Assembly (NCBI GenBank): GCA_964539665.1
Contig: CAZIKB010000224.1
Location: forward strand, 1-5,732
DNA from: CAZIKB01 sp964539665
Lineage (GTDB): Bacteria; Zhuqueibacterota; Zhuqueibacteria; Oceanimicrobiales; Oceanimicrobiaceae
Direction: 5' to 3'
Length of the DNA: 5,732 bases
Part shown: positions 1 through 5,360 of the stretch, one piece after another
Numbering within the stretch: position 1 is the stretch's first letter
How the letters are laid out: each line of letters opens with the position of its first letter
Notes under the pieces: generated by a model
What the model was told of the DNA's origin: nothing
Database searches by the model: none
What the model saw: the letters and a program-made list of their open reading frames with translations, nothing else
Translations under genes and position numbers: made by a program

Positions 1-199
1 CAAAATAACCCGAGGTGTAAATACCGTCATTGTAATCAATCTCCAGATTCCCATCCACATAGACTTTAATGTTGCTGCCACTCACCACAATTTTCACATG
101 CCGCCAGGTGCTCAAGTTTTTACCCGTATTACTGGAAGCTAAATTCCCGTAACCTGCCCGATAAAGGTAAATCCAACCGTTGTAACGGTAGTAGACCAT
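1..199 (-). pseudogene. Rhs cassette fragment, 5'-truncated and cut by the window edge
   Basis: This is the beginning of a third Rhs fragment; its core and toxin tail lie beyond base 1. From the ATG at 199-197 it reads MVYYRYNGWIYLYRAGYGN, then NLSTWRHVKIVVSGSNIKV and VYVDGNLEIDYNDG. The alternating beta-strand pattern resembles a laminin-G/concanavalin-like sandwich strand set (inference). Bases 1-180 match 1877-2056 with 10 substitutions by my count and no gap, so it is a paralogous copy of the next cassette. The frame stays open upstream only to 244, where a TAA (245-247) stops it. No strong ribosome site precedes the ATG; only a G-rich CGGGGC lies a few bases before it. I read it as a start-poor orphan cassette rather than an intact gene. 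The ATG could be used if transcription enters from the right. Confidence 0.7.
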
Positions 200-205
200 A
201 TAGCC

Positions 206-482
206 CCGCTGGTGCCATAAAATGAATGGGACTTGGCAATGCAGTTAGCGCTTGTCCCGATTTTTCCTCAAAACTGAGAATAAAAAATATCGAGACTTGT
301 TGAGAAAGAACAATTTCTTGCTAAAAAAATTAAGCAATTACCTGACAAATAGCAAGTTTAAAACTATCATTCATATTATTGAAACCATGCTCACTAAAAA
401 GAAGATGATGGAGGTGTTGACAAATAAAAATGCGCACGAAGCAGCGTAAAAAGCAACTGAAAGAAAAAAGTAAACGCCCAAC
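206..482. repeat. Inter-cassette spacer element, copy E1 (long form)
   Basis: This stretch separates the terminator of the preceding cassette from the truncated Rhs frame. Its left edge (CCGCTGGTGCC) touches Rhs coding sequence. Bases 206-316 recur at 2071-2181 and 4965-5075, sharing blocks such as TTAGCGCTTGTCCCGA and ATCGAGACTTGTTGAGAAAG. Bases 317-482 recur only in the copy at 5076-5245. A five-base inverted pair GGGAC (228-232) / GTCCC (254-258) lies inside. No minus-strand promoter is obvious. The element is either the conserved leader that travels with each cassette or a remnant of another gene trapped in the array. Confidence 0.8.
342..449 (+). pseudogene. Possible decayed plus-strand coding remnant within spacer E1
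   Basis: A lysine-rich plus-strand frame (NYLTNSKFKTIIHIIETM, then LTKKKMMEVLTNKNA) continues to a stop at 447-449. The homologous stretch in the other long spacer copy (5101 onward) reads NSRFKTIIDMIEIM, then LTKKKIMEVLTKKSAY. Over the 17 codons from the ATG at 387, I count 10 substitutions between copies, 8 of them at third codon positions. That is what diverged coding sequence looks like. Short indels break the frame differently in the two copies, around 320-327 and after 437, so neither looks intact. I do not recognise the family. It may be the C-terminal end of a lost gene that once separated cassettes, or chance in A-rich DNA. Confidence 0.35.
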
Positions 483-507
483 CATGCTCATTGTCTGTTG
501 GGCGTTT
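472..507 (-). terminator. Bidirectional intrinsic terminator at the end of the E5-type cassette
   Basis: A perfect 11-base inverted repeat, AAACGCCCAAC (472-482) and GTTGGGCGTTT (497-507), encloses a 14-base loop. Both sides have a T-rich exit: TTTTTTATTT on the plus strand and TTTACTTTTTTC on the minus strand. It should stop the transcript that contains the immunity gene ending at 553 before the next Rhs fragment. The same arrangement, with a closely related stem, follows the lipoprotein gene at 5234-5267. Confidence 0.85.
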
Positions 508-530
508 TTTATTTGGCCGTTAAGAATAAG

Positions 531-556
531 GTAAGGGCGGTGAAACCGCACCTTAC
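531..556 (-). terminator. GC-rich hairpin over the stop codon of the 73-aa gene
   Basis: GTAAGG-GCGGT (531-541) pairs with ACCGC-A-CCTTAC (545-556), giving an 11-bp stem with one bulged A and a 3-base loop. The stem covers the TAA of the immunity gene (553-555). Read on the minus strand it is followed by TTATTCTT, a weak U-rich tail. It may be a first terminator ahead of the stronger one at 472-507, or a 3'-end stabilising hairpin. Confidence 0.5.
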
Positions 557-774
557 TTGGACTTTCTAACAGCAACTAATACTAAATCTCCATCCAATTT
601 CCGTTCCTCAACCACCACATGGGTGCCTGGCTTAAACTCCCAAGCTTCATCCTCTGGATCATAGATATCATGACCCTTTAACTTATAGATATTATTTTCT
701 AATTCAACAGCAGGCACAGGCCTATAGGCTTTCGTACCTTCGTCCAACAATTGGATATAAATTATCTTTTCCAT
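553..774 (-). CDS. Putative immunity protein for the adjacent colicin E5-like toxin (73 aa)
   Basis: This small acidic protein starts MEKIIYIQLLDEGTKAYRPV and contains the central motif DIYDPEDEAWEFKPG. It ends in a beta-strand-rich segment, VVVEERKLDGDLVLVAV. There is no signal peptide or membrane segment, so it should be cytosolic. It begins 11 bases after the stop of the Rhs fragment that ends in an E5-type nuclease, the standard position for a cognate immunity gene. I recall similar small proteins next to Rhs genes in other bacteria, but cannot name a family with confidence. Acidic surfaces that imitate RNA are known for the colicin E5 immunity protein; the excess of Asp and Glu here is compatible with that (inference). 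The ATG at 774-772 is favoured because an AAGG lies nine bases upstream. Tandem hairpins follow the gene. Confidence 0.8.
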   Translation of the reverse strand: MEKIIYIQLLDEGTKAYRPVPAVELENNIYKLKGHDIYDPEDEAWEFKPGTHVVVEERKLDGDLVLVAVRKSK

Positions 775-783
775 TTTCCATTA

Positions 784-787
784 CCTT
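784..787 (-). promoter_or_regulatory. Ribosome binding site overlapping the Rhs stop codon
   Basis: On the minus strand the Rhs fragment ends TAT-TAA-GG. The AAGG formed from the stop codon and the next two bases stands nine bases before the ATG of the 73-aa gene. The overlap implies that toxin tail and immunity gene are inherited together and could be translationally coupled. It also decides the start of the immunity gene. Confidence 0.6.
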
Positions 788-1991
788 AATATTTAAATCC
801 TGGCCCTCCAACATGGAGCAGTTCTTTGGTCACATCATCAATTACAATTGACTGACCGGTCTCTGTATGAACATACCTTGTTGCTGAGTTACCTGGATTT
901 ACATTATTTACAGCCTTAAATCTTTTCCCTCTAGTGATGGCTTCAGTTATTTGTTTTTCAGTCCATCCTCTTTTTGCAAGTTGATTAGCCCATTTAGTTG
1001 AGGATTTAAATCCGCCATATGTCCATTTACTCGACCTAGCAGCAAAAAAACTCCTCGCTGCTTTAAAAATTGAACTTAATACATGACCTCCACCTTCAGC
1101 GAGCAACACTGTCTTAAAGGTTGCACTGACATCAAAACCAGAGCCAGGTGATGCACCTCCCCAATGCCATAAAAATGGTAGTGTATCATCCTGCCATGCG
1201 CTAGCTCTAATGCCATATGTATCGAGATAGTAGTAAGCTCCATTTTCATTTACAATCACATTTCCTGCAGTCACTGCAGTTAGCGTAGTTTCATTTCCCT
1301 CTGCGTCTGTAGTAGTGTATTCGCTGCCAGGATGCCAATGATATCTTGATACGGAATCACCCGCAGCTTGATAATAAAACCAATCTTCACCAGTCGGGTC
1401 AATATTGTTAAGCGGATTATTACCAACATACATATATGGCGACTCCCAAGGCCGAACGTTGGCTAATGGGTCCATAGTAAGAAATCTCCCCACGACCGGA
1501 TCATAATACCTTGCGCCAAAATACATCAACCCGGTGCCGTGGTCCCGCTCCTGGCCGGTGAAGTCAAAATGGGTATCTTCCTCCGAACCTGTTTGTGAGG
1601 CAATCTCCCCAAAGGGATAGTAATTTGCGCTCCAGCCATTGCCAACCATCGCACGCGCCGAACCCAAATGATCATTCAGATAAATATCGACATTGCCAGC
1701 GGGATTCCTTTTGACTATGCGCTGGCCGTTGGCATAAACGTACTCAGCCACAAGATTGTCACCCAGGTCGTATTCCGCTAACACCTCACCGTCTGCGCCC
1801 CGAATGTAGTAGGTCTCCGTGTTATCCTTAATCACTAAATTGTCATAGTGCGCTTTTACCCCAAACACATTAAACCCAAAATAACCCGAGGTGTAAATAC
1901 CGTCATTGTAATCAATCTCCAGATTCCCATCTACATAGACTTTAATATTGCTGCCACTCACCACAATCTTCACATGTCGCCAGGCGCTCAA
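786..1991 (-). CDS. Rhs core fragment with C-terminal colicin E5-like tRNA nuclease domain
   Basis: Numbered from the TTG at 1991, the protein has 401 residues. Residues 1-55 resemble the end of a laminin-G-like sandwich (VYVDGNLEIDYNDG). Residues 60-200 are the RHS-repeat-associated core: DHLGSARAMV (107-116), YYPFGE (124-129), TGQERDHGTGLMYFGARYYD (145-164) and the boundary NNPLNNIDPTGE (191-202). Residues 203-325 are a cassette-specific linker. Residues 331-392 match the colicin E5 ribonuclease domain: a Gln followed by RGWT (341-344), ATRY (370-373) and IDDVTKE (384-390), comparable with RGWTEDDI, PATVYG and VVVNDRTGEV in colicin E5. Colicin E5 cuts anticodons of queuosine-type tRNAs (Tyr, His, Asn, Asp); that substrate is inferred here. 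The frame is open to 2132, after a TAA at 2133-2135, but has no ATG or GTG there and no clear ribosome site. It is probably a silent cassette needing an upstream Rhs to be expressed. Confidence 0.85.
   Translation of the reverse strand: MSAWRHVKIVVSGSNIKVYVDGNLEIDYNDGIYTSGYFGFNVFGVKAHYDNLVIKDNTETYYIRGADGEVLAEYDLGDNLVAEYVYANGQRIVKRNPAGNVDIYLNDHLGSARAMVGNGWSANYYPFGEIASQTGSEEDTHFDFTGQERDHGTGLMYFGARYYDPVVGRFLTMDPLANVRPWESPYMYVGNNPLNNIDPTGEDWFYYQAAGDSVSRYHWHPGSEYTTTDAEGNETTLTAVTAGNVIVNENGAYYYLDTYGIRASAWQDDTLPFLWHWGGASPGSGFDVSATFKTVLLAEGGGHVLSSIFKAARSFFAARSSKWTYGGFKSSTKWANQLAKRGWTEKQITEAITRGKRFKAVNNVNPGNSATRYVHTETGQSIVIDDVTKELLHVGGPGFKY
1501..1887 (-). repeat. Rhs core direct repeat, copy A
   Basis: This segment is collinear with 4581-4967 at an offset of 3080 bases, with no insertion or deletion. 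It encodes the conserved core from FGFNVFGVKAH to ARYYDP. By my line-by-line count, 1501-1556 is identical, 1557-1680 has 21 differences, and 1681-1875 has about five. Left of 1501 and right of 1887 the two copies are unrelated. Such long identity is ample for homologous recombination between cassettes. Confidence 0.9.
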
Positions 1992-2070
1992 GTTCTTACC
2001 AGTATTACTTGAAGCTAAATTCCCGTAACCTGCCCGAAAAAGGTAAATCCAGCCGTTGTGACGTATGTAA

Positions 2071-2181
2071 CCGCTGGTGCCCTGAATTGCGTGGGACTTG
2101 TTAATGCATTTAGCGCTTGTCCCGACATTTCCTTAAAACTGAAAATTTAAAATATCGAGACTTGTTGAGAAAGAACAATTT
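2071..2181. repeat. Inter-cassette spacer element, copy E2 (short form)
   Basis: It begins at CCGCTGGTGCC next to the Rhs frame and ends at AGAAAGAACAATTT, after which similarity to E1 and E3 stops. Compared with E1, about ten bases are missing just inside the Rhs side (around 2060-2070). The in-frame peptide therefore differs here (GTSGYIRHNGWIYL, against GYMVYYRYNGWIYL in copy 1). An AATGCATT palindrome lies between the GGGAC (2093-2097) and GTCCC (2119-2123) arms. Confidence 0.75.
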
Positions 2182-2593
2182 ATTCTTTGTAAATTATAAT
2201 ATTGATCTGTAAAATTCAAGCAAAACTTACGGCTTTAAAATACAACAGGGAAAACAATATTGAGCAAGTTTGGACGGTTGAATTGTGAACAAATGGATTT
2301 ACTAATCTTAGGAGTAAATTACAATAATAATTATTTTTTGGCGGAAAGAATACAAACGCTGTCAAAAAAGAAGCTGCCCTACTTTTGGACAGCCTTGCTT
2401 TTGTTCATCACAAATTCTAATTCTTATTAATTTCATAGAAATACCACTATCAATGCACATATTCCCCAAAGGATATACAGGAAGTAAGATTAAGAGGGAT
2501 TTGTTCTCTCATTTTCAAACTTAATATTGGGACAAATGTAGTTGTTGATTGATCATTATGACTAACTGGGTATGGAAATAACTAAAAAAGTTC
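2182..2593. other. Intergenic region between the propeller gene and spacer E2
   Basis: About 410 AT-rich bases hold no credible gene on either strand. The only structure I can support is the terminator hairpin at 2358-2396. Bases 2400-2593, directly downstream of the propeller gene, show no repeat, RNA gene or recognisable site. Bases 2182-2350 replace the segment that the long spacer copies E1 and E3 carry here, so this gap has a different history from the other two. Confidence 0.55.
2358..2396 (-). terminator. Intrinsic terminator after the propeller gene
   Basis: On the minus strand, AAGGCTGTCC pairs with GGGCAGCTT (about nine pairs, including two G-T) around a short AAAAGTA loop, followed by CTTCTTTTTT. 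An alternative outer pairing, GCTGTC (2358-2363) with GACAGC (2388-2393), is also possible. It would end the transcript of the middle cassette about 200 bases after the propeller stop codon. Confidence 0.75.
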
Positions 2594-3784
2594 TTAATAA
2601 TCAGATTTCGGCGACCAAGCTAGTGAATACTTAACTCCACCATCGAAAGTCTTTTGTTCAATATCCGTCCCATCTGAATTCATGATGTAAATGTCTGCAT
2701 CCCCTCCAACTTTTTTTATGAAAGCAATCTTCTTGCCGTTTGGTGATAATACTCCTTCACTTGCGTCTGAAATCAAATACTTCTTTTCTCCGGTTGTCAA
2801 TTTCAATAAAACTAATTTGTGAATTTCTAATTGAGGATCATATTCCGTATATACTATATATTGTTTATCCCTTGACAGCCTTGGCTGTTGTGCATAACTA
2901 TCTTTCTCCATCTCGACAAATAAAAAATACTCATTTTCCTTGGTTAGGAAATACGCAAGATTTTGTGATTCCCCGAGATAAACACTCGGTTTTCTTATTT
3001 GAACGATGATCGTATCCTGACTCATCCAAGCCCCTTCCATTACGTGCCATTTTCTTTCGGAAAAAATTTTCCTATGTATTTTCAAATCCTGACCTAGAGT
3101 GTCAGTCGAGCACAATTCTCCAGATCCACGGGATTTTCCAAAATAGAGTTTGCGCCAAAATCCAATTCTATTCGCCTCGAACCAATGGGGTCTGTTCGTA
3201 AAAGGTAGGTAGCGGCTATCTCTTTCAATATCATGTCCTTCAGCTTTTAATCTTTTAGCATAGGCGTCAACTTCAAGGTTGATGTTTTCTTCCAGCGCAG
3301 TTTCCTTACTATTTCTGAAATCATAGATAAATAAATGAGAAGGATTATACGAATCATGCCTGGCCATTTTAGAGCGACTTCGATAAGATACAAATACCAA
3401 CCGGGAACCATCGGGTGACCAACTTGGAGAAGTATCTTCAAATTTGTCATCGGTTAATTTGGTTTGATGCCCTGTTTTTGCATTTAACAAAGAAATATTT
3501 GAATCACGAAGATCTTCATACCCGCTCTCAGAAAGAGGAAAATGAATATAAGCTATGAGGTTTTTAGTATCTTTTATATTTTTATTGTAATTTCCCTCAG
3601 GGGTTTGTTGTCGGTAAAGTGAGATTACCCACAAACCAACAAAAACATGAAAACCTGCGATTGCAAATAAAAAATTTCTCGTCCTATGTTGTTTTGCGGT
3701 TTGCTGGATTGAATGTAAATTTTTACTCTTCTTGAAAATTTCCATTTTTTTCTTGTCCCTATTACTAAAGATTCGACTTTTCAA
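2594..3784 (-). CDS. Membrane-anchored TolB/PD40-like beta-propeller protein in the immunity position
   Basis: The N-terminus is strongly basic (KKK, KKSK, KQHRTR), followed by one hydrophobic segment, NFLFAIAGFHVFVGLWVISL (37-56). By the positive-inside rule the remaining 340 residues face the periplasm. They contain PD40/WD40-like repeats of the TolB propeller type: SPSWSPDGSRLVFVS (119-133), RLSRDKQYIVYTE (302-314), LSPNGKKIAFI (346-356) and DIYIMNSDGTD (364-374). The chain ends at AWSPKSDY, at the start of another repeat motif, so a last strand may be missing or the ring may close there. Such propellers usually bind proteins or glycans; no catalytic site is visible. The gene follows the unknown toxin tail by 39 bases, where an immunity gene is expected, and no smaller candidate exists nearby. 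The first codon at 3784 is TTG without a ribosome site; the ATG at 3745 (383 aa), preceded by GGGACAAG, is the likelier start. An immunity role is inference. Confidence 0.7.
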   Translation of the reverse strand: MKSRIFSNRDKKKMEIFKKSKNLHSIQQTAKQHRTRNFLFAIAGFHVFVGLWVISLYRQQTPEGNYNKNIKDTKNLIAYIHFPLSESGYEDLRDSNISLLNAKTGHQTKLTDDKFEDTSPSWSPDGSRLVFVSYRSRSKMARHDSYNPSHLFIYDFRNSKETALEENINLEVDAYAKRLKAEGHDIERDSRYLPFTNRPHWFEANRIGFWRKLYFGKSRGSGELCSTDTLGQDLKIHRKIFSERKWHVMEGAWMSQDTIIVQIRKPSVYLGESQNLAYFLTKENEYFLFVEMEKDSYAQQPRLSRDKQYIVYTEYDPQLEIHKLVLLKLTTGEKKYLISDASEGVLSPNGKKIAFIKKVGGDADIYIMNSDGTDIEQKTFDGGVKYSLAWSPKSDY

Positions 3785-3823
3785 TGGCTGGTTAATCTCA
3801 GATGATCCGCGACATAATAATGT

Positions 3824-4948
3824 CTATCTTCCTCCACGACTAAATTTTTCAAATTTATCGTCAAATTCTCTATCTCTATCACTTCGTCTTTGAGCTTCTG
3901 AATAGTTGTTATAAGTCGCTTCACCATGATCTTTGATAAACTTGTCTTTACTTAATTCGAAAAAGTCATTAAGAATTTGAAATTGTTCATGGATTTCTTC
4001 CTTAGACTGGTATTCAGCTCGGAATGTTTTATTCAGTTTAAATTCTCCAAAGGCTCCGCCTCTTGCCTGTTTACCATAACCTAATGCTTCAGCCAAAGCA
4101 AATATTAATATATCTCGTTGTGCTTGCGATATATCATCAGCACCTACTATTCCATCTGCAACTCGATCGAAAGGGGTAAGTGCAACTGAAATTCCTGCAG
4201 AAAAAAGAGCTCCTTCGGTGACAGCTTTCATACCAGTTTTTGCATAACTCCAAAGTGCTCTTCCGCTTTTCAATAGACCCGCACCTCCAACAAGAGACAA
4301 AGCAAAATCTCCAGCTCCAAAAGTATAATCTTGAAATGCATATCGCCTAATGCCACCGTATACAGTCCCACCAAGTGGAACCCATTCAAAACCATAAGAA
4401 AGATATGCAGCTCCAATTGGATAGCGAAATACAGACCATGGTCCACCCGTACTTGCTACCCAAAACTCACCATTCACGTCTTTTAATGCAATGGGACTAT
4501 TATTAGCATAGATATATGGACTTACAGATGGGTATTTTTCTGCCAATGGGTCGGATGATAGCCACCGCCCAATCTGTGGGTCATAATACCTTGCGCCAAA
4601 ATACATCAACCCGGTGCCGTGGTCCCGCTCCTGGCCTGTAAAGTCGAAATGGGTATCCTCATCCGAACCTGTTTGTGAGGCCACTTCACCAAAGGGGTAG
4701 TAGTTGGCGCTCCAGCCGCTGCCAACCATCGCCCGCGCTGAACCCAGGTGGTCGTTCAAATAAATATCGACATTGCCAGCGGGATTCCTTTTGACTATGC
4801 GCTGGCCGTTGGCATAAACGTATTCAGCCACCAGATTGTCACCCAGGTCGTATTCCGCTAACACCTCACCGCCTGCGCCCCGAATGTAGTAGGTCTCCGT
4901 GTTATCCTTAATCACTAAATTGTCAAAGTGCGCTTTTACCCCAAACAC
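3824..4948 (-). CDS. Rhs core fragment with unrecognised toxin-like C-terminal tail
   Basis: Numbered from the GTG at 4948, the protein has 374 residues. Residues 1-123 repeat the Rhs core of the E5 cassette with about five substitutions, up to GARYYDP. The remainder is unique: QIGRWLSSDPLAEKYPSVSP, then SPIALKDVNGEF (151-162) in place of the usual DPTG boundary. A hydrophobic Gly/Ala-rich stretch follows (about 178-265, including GAGDFALSLVGGAGLL), resembling pre-toxin linkers of polymorphic toxins. The last 75 residues are highly charged and probably helical (EEIHEQFQILNDFFELSKDK, then EAQRRSDRDREFDDKFEKF). I recognise no toxin family or catalytic motif there. The frame is blocked upstream by a TAG at 4978-4976. 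The GTG has no ribosome site, so this is probably a silent cassette. The tail is visibly richer in A and T than the core, as expected for an exchanged module. Confidence 0.75.
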   Translation of the reverse strand: MFGVKAHFDNLVIKDNTETYYIRGAGGEVLAEYDLGDNLVAEYVYANGQRIVKRNPAGNVDIYLNDHLGSARAMVGSGWSANYYPFGEVASQTGSDEDTHFDFTGQERDHGTGLMYFGARYYDPQIGRWLSSDPLAEKYPSVSPYIYANNSPIALKDVNGEFWVASTGGPWSVFRYPIGAAYLSYGFEWVPLGGTVYGGIRRYAFQDYTFGAGDFALSLVGGAGLLKSGRALWSYAKTGMKAVTEGALFSAGISVALTPFDRVADGIVGADDISQAQRDILIFALAEALGYGKQARGGAFGEFKLNKTFRAEYQSKEEIHEQFQILNDFFELSKDKFIKDHGEATYNNYSEAQRRSDRDREFDDKFEKFSRGGR

Positions 4949-4967
4949 ATTAAATCCAAAGTAGCCG
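4581..4967 (-). repeat. Rhs core direct repeat, copy B
   Basis: This is the second copy of the core segment found at 1501-1887. Its toxin-side end is the codon run for ARYYDP (TCATAATACC at 4581-4590 on the plus strand), where identity stops abruptly. Its upstream end meets spacer E3 at GGTACCAGCGG, about 190 bases deeper into the Rhs sequence than in the other two cassettes. It therefore lacks the WRHVKIVV and NGWIYL part. Confidence 0.9.
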
Positions 4968-5245
4968 CTGGTACCCTAAATTACTTGGGACTATGCAATA
5001 CATTTAGCGTTTATCCCGATTTTTCCTCAAAACTGAAAATATAAAATATCGAGACTTGTTGAGAAAGATCAATTTCTTGTAAAAAATTAAGCAATTACCT
5101 GGCCAATAGCAGGTTTAAAACTATCATTGATATGATTGAAATCATGCTCACAAAAAAGAAAATAATGGAGGTCTTGACAAAAAAGAGTGCCTATAAGCAG
5201 CATAAAAAAAAGTCACTGAAAAAGAAAAATAAAAAAAGCCCAACC
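4965..5245. repeat. Inter-cassette spacer element, copy E3 (long form)
   Basis: This matches E1 (206-482) over its whole length with scattered substitutions and small indels, and matches E2 over its first 110 bases. On the plus strand it starts at CCGCTGGTACC and runs into the terminator stem at 5234. The minus-strand Rhs frame is closed inside it by the TAG at 4976-4978. No promoter or ribosome site for the following Rhs fragment is evident. Confidence 0.8.
5101..5245 (+). pseudogene. Possible decayed plus-strand coding remnant within spacer E3
   Basis: This is the counterpart of the remnant in E1. From 5132 the frame reads MIEIMLTKKKIMEVLTKKSA, then YKQHKKKSLKKKNKK, and runs into the terminator stem. 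In E1 a one-base difference after codon 17 shifts the frame; correcting it would give a similar HKQRKKQLKEKSK run. The open frame continues past the hairpin to 5500, but that part overlaps the lipoprotein gene antisense and is not credible. No ribosome site or family is recognised. Confidence 0.3.
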
Positions 5246-5267
5246 GGTCGAAAGTGGTTGGGCTTTT
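5234..5267 (-). terminator. Strong intrinsic terminator after the lipoprotein gene
   Basis: A perfect 12-base inverted repeat, AAAAGCCCAACC (5234-5245) and GGTTGGGCTTTT (5256-5267), encloses a 10-base loop. On the minus strand it is followed by a further T-rich run (TTTATTTTTC). It ends the off-window cassette's transcript, and its stem sequence is close to that of the terminator at 472-507. Confidence 0.88.
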
Positions 5268-5320
5268 GTGTTGCTATCCAATTTGAAGGTAAAATAGAAA
5301 CAACAGTTCTAAAACGAGCC

Positions 5321-5346
5321 CGTTCCAAAACTCCGGTTTGGGAACG
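5321..5346 (-). terminator. Imperfect hairpin directly downstream of the lipoprotein gene
   Basis: CGTTCCAAA (5321-5329) pairs with TTTGGGAACG (5337-5346), with one extra G. The hairpin lies 15 bases after the lipoprotein stop codon. It lacks a clean T-run, so it is a weak terminator or a 3'-end structure ahead of the strong terminator at 5234-5267. Confidence 0.4.
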
Positions 5347-5360
5347 AGTTAATTTTGTTT

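Noticed and set aside
206..482. Spacers as insertion sequences or integron attC sites
   Set aside because: There are no terminal inverted repeats, target duplications or transposase, and the GGGAC/GTCCC arms do not fit the attC consensus or give a long stem.
330..575. 81-codon minus-strand open frame overlapping the terminator and spacer E1
   Set aside because: It crosses two terminator hairpins, overlaps the end of the 73-aa gene in another frame, and has no ribosome site or family resemblance.
2117..2129. Alternative ATG start for the E5 cassette just after AAGGAA near 2130
   Set aside because: That ATG is out of frame with the Rhs sequence and reaches a stop after fewer than 40 codons. 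AAGG is also too close to it to act as a ribosome site.
2740..3009. 89-codon plus-strand open frame opposite the propeller gene
   Set aside because: It lies wholly antisense to a gene with clear protein repeats and has no credible start signal or motif.
3247..3450. 67-codon minus-strand open frame inside the propeller gene
   Set aside because: It is an alternative frame of the PD40-repeat coding sequence, with no independent support.
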